Of a stretch of DNA of 7,189 bases, positions 1-4,289 are shown piece by piece. Both the position numbers and the translations under genes were made by a program. The notes beneath the pieces were generated by a model. It had not been told where the DNA came from. It saw only the letters and a program-made list of their open reading frames with translations, and did no database searches. Positions within the stretch are counted from its first letter, which is position 1. Every line of letters begins with the position of its first letter. This stretch comes from a bacterium (lineage in GTDB: Bacteria; Auribacterota; UBA3054; B51-G9): positions 1-7,189 of the forward strand of contig JAOZNZ010000163.1 in the NCBI GenBank assembly GCA_029933535.1, written 5' to 3'.

Positions 1-63
1 CACTGAACACTGAACACTGAACACTGAACACTGAACACTGAACACTGAACACTGATTACTGAA
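1..63. repeat. Heptamer tandem repeat, cut by the window edge
   Basis: Seven perfect consecutive copies of the 7-base unit CACTGAA fill positions 1-49. They are followed by two degenerate units, CACTGAT (50-56) and TACTGAA (57-63). The array begins at the first base of the window, so its true length is unknown. Seven is not a multiple of three and no open frame of note crosses it, so it is not a coding repeat. It lies just downstream of the second carbamoyltransferase gene and its hairpins. Short heptamer arrays occur in the intergenic DNA of several bacteria; no function can be read from the sequence. Degenerate units at one end and perfect units elsewhere are what slippage-driven expansion would leave. 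Confidence 0.95.
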
Positions 64-68
64 TACCG

Positions 69-85
69 TTCCGGCAAAGCCGGAA
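69..85. repeat. Perfect 7-bp inverted repeat with AAA loop
   Basis: TTCCGGC (69-75) and GCCGGAA (79-85) are exact reverse complements separated by AAA. As RNA from the minus strand it would form a 7-bp hairpin, one base beyond the hairpin at 87-105. No T-run follows on the minus strand, so it is not a classical intrinsic terminator by itself. It may be the second half of a double-hairpin 3' end or a small mobile palindrome. Confidence 0.7.
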
Positions 86-86
86 T

Positions 87-105
87 CCGGTCTCATCGAG
101 ACCGG
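87..105 (-). terminator. Possible 3'-end hairpin after the second carbamoyltransferase gene
   Basis: CCGGTCTC (87-94) and GAGACCGG (98-105) form a perfect 8-bp GC-rich stem with a 3-base loop. The hairpin begins at the base directly after the TAA stop codon (106-108) of the upstream gene. Together with the hairpin at 69-85 it makes a tandem structure at the transcript end. There is no U-tract, so intrinsic termination is uncertain. Protecting the mRNA from 3' exonucleases, or assisting termination in a lineage that does not need a U-tract, are alternatives. Confidence 0.4.
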
Positions 106-1134
106 TTACATCGTCAGTGCCATAACGGCTTTTTGAGCGTGAAGTCTGTTTTCAGCAACATCATAAATGCACGAGCGGGGTCCGCTTGCCACTTCATCTG
201 TAACTTCATTTCCACGGTCAATTGGCATAGGATGTGTAAAGATAGCGTTTTTTGTCAGTGCCATTTTTTCCGCGTCACAAATCCAATCGGTATATTTCAA
301 TGCTTTATCAATTTCTTCCTGTTTATGAAGTTCTCCATCGTGATAGGCATTTGAGCTCATCCAATTTCTTGAATAAACGACATGAGCACCGTGATATCCG
401 TCTTTCACGTCATTTGTAGTTTCAAAAACCGTGTTGTTTTTGTCACAATTTTGCTTTGTCCATTCAAGAACCTGTGGGTCAAGTTCGTATCCTTCCGGAG
501 CGGCAACGGTTACGTCCATTCCAAAACGCGAGCCGATGAGCATAGCTTCCTGCACGCTGCACCATGAACGCGCGAGCGCGCCGTGGGCCCATGTAACGAG
601 TAATTTTTTACCTTTAACGGCTTTGGGTTGAAATTGATTTTCCGGACTTAGCCATTCGATCCAACCCATAATATCAGCGAGACCCTGGCATGGATGAAAA
701 GTATCATGTGCCATTGAAATGATAGGGATTTTTGCGTATTTTGCGTATTCACGAAGTAATTTTTCTCCATCGCCATACTGCGCAATCTTATCTTCCAAAA
801 TTCTGATACCGAGTCCACAGGCATATCGACTCATAACATTCGCCGCGTCTTCAACAGTTTCACCTGCGGTAGTTGCGGTTTTAAGACGCATGCTTTTAGG
901 TTCGAGAAATTGAGCATGTCCGCCGAGTTCGGTTGCGGCGCATTCAAAACTTTGCCGTGTTCTTACAGATGGATTATAGAAAAACATGAAAAAACTTCTG
1001 TCTTTCAAAGCATCCGTATAACCATAACGATTTTTTTTCATTTTAACTGCAAGGTCAAGAACAGCGAGCAGCTCTTCGAGTGACCAGTCCTGTGTAACGA
1101 TCAGGTCCCGTCCTTTCAAATTAATACCACTCAT
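106..1134 (-). CDS. Carbamoyltransferase paralogue, knotted-type, with altered active site
   Basis: A 342-residue member of the aspartate/ornithine carbamoyltransferase family. Visible motifs are SVRTR (56-60, carbamoyl-phosphate binding), HPCQ (147-150), VYSRNW (253-258) and a C-terminal EVTDEV...AENRLHAQKAVM block (310-338). The SMG loop of genuine ornithine carbamoyltransferases is absent and VYxxxW stands there, as in N-acetylornithine (AOTCase), N-succinylornithine (SOTCase) and YgeW-type enzymes. Two features are odd. The usual HCLP is HPMP (301-304), replacing the Cys-Leu that normally contacts the amino substrate. The loop that threads the knot in relatives carries no proline here (AHGALARSWCSV, 183-194), although it stays about five residues longer than in ordinary OTCases. 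The start at 1134 is chosen because GGGAGG lies 8 bases upstream and the protein then aligns end to end with its neighbour; an ATG at 1203 would add 23 unrelated residues inside the upstream gene. It starts one base after that gene's stop. The substrate is unknown; it could be a partner subunit of the neighbouring enzyme. Confidence 0.9.
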   Translation of the reverse strand: MSGINLKGRDLIVTQDWSLEELLAVLDLAVKMKKNRYGYTDALKDRSFFMFFYNPSVRTRQSFECAATELGGHAQFLEPKSMRLKTATTAGETVEDAANVMSRYACGLGIRILEDKIAQYGDGEKLLREYAKYAKIPIISMAHDTFHPCQGLADIMGWIEWLSPENQFQPKAVKGKKLLVTWAHGALARSWCSVQEAMLIGSRFGMDVTVAAPEGYELDPQVLEWTKQNCDKNNTVFETTNDVKDGYHGAHVVYSRNWMSSNAYHDGELHKQEEIDKALKYTDWICDAEKMALTKNAIFTHPMPIDRGNEVTDEVASGPRSCIYDVAENRLHAQKAVMALTM

Positions 1135-1135
1135 A

Positions 1136-2206
1136 TTATTTTCCTCCCATAATGAGCGACATAACGGCTTTTTGCGCGTGCATTCTGTTTTCAGCTTCAT
1201 CAAAGATAACCGATTTCCAACCTGATTTCACGTCAGTTTTATCCATTACGTCATTATTAACTTCCCATCCTCGGTCAGCCGGCAGGCAGTGCATATAAAT
1301 AGCTTCCTGGTCGGCGGTATCCATAATTTCGGAAGTCATTTTCCAATTTTTATATTTATCGAAAATTTGTTGAGTTTTAACTTCATCACTTTCGCCGAGA
1401 GGGGCTTTAAAGATAGGAGTTGCGCACCAGGCTTTTGGATAAACAACGTGAGCGCCTTCAAACGCCGATTCAAAGTCGTTAGTTACCGTAAAAGAGGTCT
1501 TGTTCATTTTTGCATTAGCTTCGCATGCTGAAATAACTTCAGGATCAAGTTCCATTTCCGGTGGATGAGCGAGAACGGTTTCGCAACCCATCATTGACGC
1601 GGCGATAATCGCACTTTGCGGAACAGCTCGCGGTTTATGAACGCTTGGACTATACGCCCAGCTCATAACGAATTTAGTACCTTTAAAAGTGCCGAATTTT
1701 TCTTTAACAGTCATAACATCAGCAAGAGCCTGGCAAGGATGATATTTATCACATTCCATATTAATAATCGGAATATCCGACCAGCGGGCAAATTCTTTCA
1801 TAAGCTCGTGCGAGCCGCCGTATTCCCAATCAACAGGATCGCCGTAACAGCGAATTGCTAACGCATCACCCATTCTGCTTAATACGCGGGCGACATCGGA
1901 AACGCGCTCAGTTGAATAAGCGACTTCTTTACCTTCGAGAGCGGGTGTATAAATTTTTGACGGATCAAGAAAATGTGCATGACCGCCGAGTTGAGTCATT
2001 CCTGCTTCAAAGCTGTTACGAGTTCGCAGGCTTTGATTATAAAAGATCATAAATAGTGTTTGAGCAGTAAGAATATGCTGATGCGGTTCACGCATAGCGA
2101 ATCTGCGTTTAAGATCATAAGCGACATCAAGAATTGTTTCAATTTGTTCTTTATCCCAATCGAGAAGAGTAAGAAAATCTTTACCTTTAAAACTATCGGT
2201 TCTCAT
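1136..2206 (-). CDS. Carbamoyltransferase, knotted AOTCase/YgeW-like
   Basis: A 356-residue carbamoyltransferase expected to move the carbamoyl group of carbamoyl phosphate to an amino group in the cytoplasm. Key motifs are SLRTR (59-63) and HPCQ (156-159) for carbamoyl phosphate, HCLP (306-309) followed by ADRG, and AENRMHAQKAVM (338-349). The segment SWAYSPSVHKPRAVPQ (182-197) carries three prolines at the place where AOTCase and SOTCase have the proline-rich loop that makes their trefoil knot; E. coli YgeW has a very similar string here from memory. VYPKAW (255-260) replaces the SMG motif of true OTCases. The best reading is therefore an AOTCase/SOTCase/YgeW-type enzyme, not ornithine carbamoyltransferase, though automatic annotation may call it argF. 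The acceptor (acetylornithine, succinylornithine or another) cannot be decided by eye, and no other arginine genes are in the window. GGAGGT lies 5 bases before the ATG. It is the first gene of a two-gene unit with a sigma-70 promoter and terminator-like leader hairpin upstream. Confidence 0.93.
   Translation of the reverse strand: MRTDSFKGKDFLTLLDWDKEQIETILDVAYDLKRRFAMREPHQHILTAQTLFMIFYNQSLRTRNSFEAGMTQLGGHAHFLDPSKIYTPALEGKEVAYSTERVSDVARVLSRMGDALAIRCYGDPVDWEYGGSHELMKEFARWSDIPIINMECDKYHPCQALADVMTVKEKFGTFKGTKFVMSWAYSPSVHKPRAVPQSAIIAASMMGCETVLAHPPEMELDPEVISACEANAKMNKTSFTVTNDFESAFEGAHVVYPKAWCATPIFKAPLGESDEVKTQQIFDKYKNWKMTSEIMDTADQEAIYMHCLPADRGWEVNNDVMDKTDVKSGWKSVIFDEAENRMHAQKAVMSLIMGGK
1143..1148 (-). 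promoter_or_regulatory. Ribosome binding site GGGAGG, fixes start at 1134
   Basis: The minus strand reads GGGAGG, 8 bases and then ATG. The site lies inside the last codons of the upstream carbamoyltransferase gene, whose TAA ends one base before the ATG. This supports translational coupling and excludes the longer in-frame start at 1203. Confidence 0.8.
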
Positions 2207-2211
2207 AAATT

Positions 2212-2217
2212 ACCTCC
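2212..2217 (-). promoter_or_regulatory. Ribosome binding site GGAGGT
   Basis: On the minus strand GGAGGT is followed by 5 bases and the ATG at 2206. This is a strong Shine-Dalgarno match and supports the start of the first carbamoyltransferase gene. Confidence 0.8.
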
Positions 2218-2288
2218 ATGGTAAGTTGAATTAATTATGCTTTGCACAGCAAATATATAAAGATATAACCATGCCGGGCATAGAATAT

Positions 2289-2321
2289 AAAAAAAGGCTG
2301 CAACCGCAATAACGATTACAG
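2289..2321 (-). terminator. Terminator-like hairpin in the carbamoyltransferase leader (possible attenuator)
   Basis: Minus-strand RNA reads CUGUAAUCG (2321-2313), loop UUAUUG (2312-2307), CGGUUGCAG (2306-2298), CC, then seven U's (2295-2289). The arms pair over 9 bp with two G-U wobbles. This is the layout of an intrinsic terminator with a stem of modest strength. It lies about 45 bases downstream of the predicted -10 box and 83 bases upstream of the start codon, so it could stop transcription before the carbamoyltransferase genes unless relieved. I see no leader peptide before it: no ATG occurs between the predicted start point and the hairpin. No clear antiterminator is visible; a partial pairing of AACGC near the 5' end with GCGGUU is possible. 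It could instead be the distant 3' terminator of the phosphatase transcript. Confidence 0.5.
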
Positions 2322-2354
2322 GGGGAACGTCGAAAAGTCGGGGAATTTTAACAG

Positions 2355-2364
2355 CGTTGCAACG
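2355..2364. promoter_or_regulatory. 10-bp perfect palindrome at predicted transcription start
   Basis: CGTTGCAACG is perfectly self-complementary and directly abuts the downstream edge of the -10 hexamer at 2365-2370. It therefore covers the expected start point at about 2358. A dimeric repressor bound here would block initiation, so it is a candidate operator. It does not resemble the ArgR box consensus. A 10-bp palindrome can occur by chance; the position is what makes it notable. Confidence 0.35.
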
Positions 2365-2393
2365 ATTATAGCGAAAAAAAGAAAAAAAGTCAA
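2365..2393 (-). promoter_or_regulatory. Sigma-70 promoter of the carbamoyltransferase pair
   Basis: The minus strand has TTGACT (2393-2388) as -35, a 17-base spacer (2387-2371) and a consensus TATAAT (2370-2365). Ten or more of twelve hexamer positions match consensus at the optimal spacing. The spacer is nearly pure T except for CGC next to the -10. The predicted start near 2358 gives a 5' leader of about 150 bases before the gene starting at 2206. Confidence 0.75.
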
Positions 2394-2418
2394 CTTTTTA
2401 TTAAGGCAGCAACAAAAT

Positions 2419-2566
2419 AACGCTGTACTCACGTTCGTGATTAAAGAATTATTTGCAGTACGATTTAAGGGGAGTACGATTAAATATTAATTTTTCCGTG
2501 TAATCCGTGTGTTCCGTGGTAAAAAAATATTCTTTTAAACAAAATGATTAACGCGAGTACAGCGTT
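2419..2566. repeat. REP/BIME-like inverted-repeat element
   Basis: The outer arms are 17 bases long: AACGCTGTACTCACGTT (2419-2435) and AACGCGAGTACAGCGTT (2550-2566). They are reverse complements at 16 of 17 positions and 114 bases apart. Each arm is itself nearly palindromic (AACGC...GCGTT around a 7-base centre), as in pairs of REP sequences. A further hairpin TCACG-TT-CGTGA overlaps the left arm (2429-2440). The interior has AGTACGATT twice (2457, 2473). It also has TCCGTG three times with a 9-base period (2495, 2504, 2513). The hexamer GAGTAC or its complement recurs in both arms and the interior. There is no transposase. It begins 17 bases after the phosphatase stop, so it is probably in that gene's 3' untranslated region. 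Confidence 0.6.
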
Positions 2567-2582
2567 CATCATATCAATCGTA

Positions 2583-3224
2583 TCAAAAATCAGCTTGCAG
2601 TAAATCTATTCCGGCATTTTTAATATGTGACACATCATTTATTGAGTGTATTAAATATCCACTCTTAATCCTCTCTATTTCATTGATACAGCAGTTGCCC
2701 TGAATTATAAACGGAAAGCGTTCCAACCCTAAAGAAAGGGCACCTAGTATTAATACTTTATTTACAACCCGATGTGAAAATATTGCAATCGTCTCACCAT
2801 CATGCTTTTTTGCAAGATCTTCCATTGCAGTAAATGAATTATTTAAAATCTCATTTAAAGTTGTTCCTCCGGGAGGCCTTACAGTATGTGGATTTTTTGT
2901 CCAGGCAGCATGGTCGTCAGGCCAGAGTTTTGCTACTTCGGAATTCTCTTTACCGGTCCACTCTCCATAATCTATATCGATGAAACCGTTATGAATTACG
3001 GGAGAAATGCCATGAGAGACTGTTATAATTTCCGCGCTTTCTTTTGCTCTTGAAAGGGGACTTGTATAAGCCGCATGTATTTTAATATTTTTCAATGATT
3101 GAGCGGCGAGCCTTGCCTGTTGCTTTCCATTCTCGTTTAATGGGATATCATACGTCCCTCTAAATATTTGTCTCCGGTTCCACGCTGTTTCGCCATGTCT
3201 AATTATAAAAATTTTAGTACTCAT
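2583..3224 (-). CDS. Histidine phosphatase family (phosphoglycerate mutase-like) protein
   Basis: A 213-residue protein of the histidine phosphatase superfamily, clade with cofactor-dependent phosphoglycerate mutase, alpha-ribazole phosphatase (CobC) and PhoE-like enzymes. The N-terminal IIRHGETAWN (7-16) gives the phospho-accepting His10 with Arg9. SPLSRAKESAE (55-65) supplies the second arginine (Arg59), DYGEWTG (85-91) the acid Glu88, and FSHR (149-152) the second catalytic His151. Length is typical of the small phosphatases rather than the roughly 250-residue mutases. Two departures are visible: the common SHGG after the second His is SHRV, and the usual PGGES segment reads PPGGTT (117-122). 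The substrate cannot be assigned. No Shine-Dalgarno is evident before the ATG; the start is chosen because the strand-1 RHG motif falls at its usual place. It stands alone, with 233 bases to the upstream gene. Confidence 0.92.
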   Translation of the reverse strand: MSTKIFIIRHGETAWNRRQIFRGTYDIPLNENGKQQARLAAQSLKNIKIHAAYTSPLSRAKESAEIITVSHGISPVIHNGFIDIDYGEWTGKENSEVAKLWPDDHAAWTKNPHTVRPPGGTTLNEILNNSFTAMEDLAKKHDGETIAIFSHRVVNKVLILGALSLGLERFPFIIQGNCCINEIERIKSGYLIHSINDVSHIKNAGIDLLQADF

Positions 3225-3272
3225 TTTAGTCTAAATAATGGAGTTTATAGGGGAAATATTATTGTTGTAGCT

Positions 3273-3287
3273 GACCTCGCTGAGGTC
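3273..3287. repeat. Perfect 6-bp inverted repeat with 3-base loop
   Basis: GACCTC (3273-3278), GCT, GAGGTC (3282-3287) form a perfect short hairpin, extendable by a wobble and a C-G pair to 3271-3289. It lies 49 bases upstream of the phosphatase start. It shares the 3-base-loop style of the hairpins at 69-85 and 87-105. It could be a small operator or a repetitive palindrome. Confidence 0.55.
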
Positions 3288-3317
3288 GGCAGATAAAATT
3301 AAAATTGCTAAGATAAA

Positions 3318-3345
3318 TCCCCCTAACCCCCTTTAATAAAGGGGG
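3318..3345. repeat. C-rich intergenic repeat with 8-bp hairpin
   Basis: The block reads ATCCCCCTAA followed by CCCCCTTT (3327-3334), loop AAT, AAAGGGGG (3338-3345), a perfect 8-bp inverted repeat. A second CCCCCCTAA occurs at 3426-3434. From memory, very similar C-rich runs ending in a T/A hairpin are dispersed through the intergenic DNA of many bacteria. The rest of the 233-base gap (3225-3457) shows only the palindrome at 3273-3287 and no gene. Confidence 0.6.
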
Positions 3346-3457
3346 AATTAATCAACTGTTCTCAACGAAAACGGCTATAAAAGACCAGTAAATAAAATCG
3401 TAAATTGGCACATCAAACAAGGCAACCCCCCTAAAAAATCCATGGAGTCTTTTTCGG

Positions 3458-4168
3458 TCAGGCATTATGCACAAGGGATTTAAAATAATCGGGGATTTTT
3501 GCCTCAAAAGTCATTTTCTCTTTTGTGTAGGGATGTAAAATTGTTATTGACGCCGCATGAAGAGCAAGTCTCCTAATGCCTTTAACCCTTTCTCCGTACA
3601 TTTTATCTCCTGCCACGGGATAACCTTTTTCAAAAAGATGTACACGAATTTGATTTTTTCTGCCTGTAATAAGATTTATTTCGAGCAGACTGTATCTTTT
3701 AGTTTCTTTCAGAACTTTGTAACCGGTTTTGGCAAGCTTACCTTTTTCGGCATCATCAACAGAATACATTTTATGAATACAGTTTTCTGTAAGATAGGAT
3801 GAGATAACACCTTTTTTCTCCGGCAATTTTCCATGCACAACGGCATAATATATTTTTTTAAATTTCTGCCATTCCCCCTGAAGAAACCGTTTAGCATGTC
3901 CGTTTTTAGCAAAAACGAGAATGCCGGAAGTGTCTCTATCAAGCCGATGCACGATAAAAATTCGTTTTTTAGATTTATGGTTTCCTTTTCGGACGTAATC
4001 ATTTAAGAGATGATAAGCAGTATTTTCTTTTTCTCTCTCAGTGCTGACTGTTAAAAGTCCGCTCATTTTATCCACGACCAGAATATCTCGATCTTCGTAG
4101 AGAATAGAAATTCCTTTTGGCTGATATTTTTTTGGTGGTCGTTTAAATTTTTTCTGATATTCCTGCAT
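3458..4168 (-). CDS. RluA-family RNA pseudouridine synthase, no S4 domain
   Basis: A 236-residue pseudouridine synthase that isomerises specific uridines in rRNA or tRNA. The catalytic motif HRLDRDTSG spans 74-82, with Asp77 as the catalytic nucleophile. Supporting family motifs are the opening ILYEDRDILVVDKMSGLL (22-39), KIYYAVVHG (105-113), LITGRKNQIRVHL (166-178) with the conserved arginine, and GDKMYG (187-192). The C-terminal LHA...LHP (203-213) is also typical. The catalytic domain begins almost at once after a basic N-terminus (KKFKRPPKK), so the S4 RNA-binding domain of RluC/RluD is missing and the protein resembles the short RluA/TruC type. Its RNA target cannot be assigned. A weak GGAT precedes the ATG. 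It follows RNase D in the same direction with a 121-base gap, and the two may be separately transcribed. Confidence 0.94.
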   Translation of the reverse strand: MQEYQKKFKRPPKKYQPKGISILYEDRDILVVDKMSGLLTVSTEREKENTAYHLLNDYVRKGNHKSKKRIFIVHRLDRDTSGILVFAKNGHAKRFLQGEWQKFKKIYYAVVHGKLPEKKGVISSYLTENCIHKMYSVDDAEKGKLAKTGYKVLKETKRYSLLEINLITGRKNQIRVHLFEKGYPVAGDKMYGERVKGIRRLALHAASITILHPYTKEKMTFEAKIPDYFKSLVHNA

Positions 4169-4231
4169 AATCTTTATCCGAAATAATTACATGAGTAAAT
4201 TGTTTAGGGATAACAATTTGCTGTAAAACAC

Positions 4232-4252
4232 GCTATTTGGATTCCAAACAGC
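4232..4252 (-). terminator. 21-base dyad between RNase D and pseudouridine synthase genes
   Basis: GCT-A-TTTGGA-T-TCCAAA-C-AGC is symmetrical except for one pair. On the minus-strand RNA the exception becomes a G-U wobble, giving a 9-bp hairpin with the 3-base loop AAU. It lies 38 bases past the RNase D stop and is followed by GUGUUUU, a weak U-tract. It is either the terminator of the peroxiredoxin-RNase D transcript or an operator 64 bases before the pseudouridine synthase start. The short U-tract keeps confidence low. Confidence 0.4.
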
Positions 4253-4289
4253 TTATTTATAAAAAAATTATGCCGTGGAGTTTCCAACG

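Larger units (their letters stand above)
2207..2582. other. 376-base intergenic region: control region plus repeat element
   Basis: This gap between the phosphatase stop and the first carbamoyltransferase start has two halves. Positions 2207-2393 hold a ribosome binding site, a leader of about 150 bases with a terminator-like hairpin, a palindrome at the predicted start point and a sigma-70 promoter. Positions 2419-2566 hold an inverted-repeat element with internal direct repeats. No convincing protein gene lies here on either strand. A short hairpin (TTTGC/GCAAA with a 3-base loop, 2241-2253) and an 11-bp dyad ATGCC-G-GGCAT (2271-2281) also lie in the leader. Confidence 0.75.

Noticed and set aside
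1..63. CRISPR array
   Set aside because: The units are 7 bases long and contiguous, without spacers.
133..913. Plus-strand open frames of 60-73 codons opposite the second carbamoyltransferase
   Set aside because: They are antisense shadows: no ribosome site or family motif is apparent and the opposite strand has a clear conserved enzyme.
1135..1203. Longer in-frame start for the second carbamoyltransferase at ATG 1203
   Set aside because: The extra 23 residues have no counterpart in the paralogue and lie within the upstream coding sequence. The ATG at 1134 has GGGAGG at 8 bases and aligns with the family N-terminus.
2227..2240. ArgR-box-like sequence TTGAATTAATTATGC
   Set aside because: Only one half-site fits the TGAAT-N4-ATTCA pattern and it lies well downstream of the predicted start point.
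2231..2281. 16-codon open frame in the leader on the minus strand (begins MPGMV)
   Set aside because: It lies after the terminator-like hairpin, has no ribosome site, and contains no arginine codons, so it cannot act as a classical attenuation leader peptide.
3244..3249. TATAAA as a -10 box for the histidine phosphatase gene
   Set aside because: No -35-like hexamer lies at 15-19 bases and the sequence is generally AT-rich, so the match is weak.
3433..3455. T-run and TCCATGGA palindrome just after the pseudouridine synthase stop as a terminator
   Set aside because: The 8-base palindrome leaves no room for a loop with a useful stem, and flanking A/T pairs are out of register.
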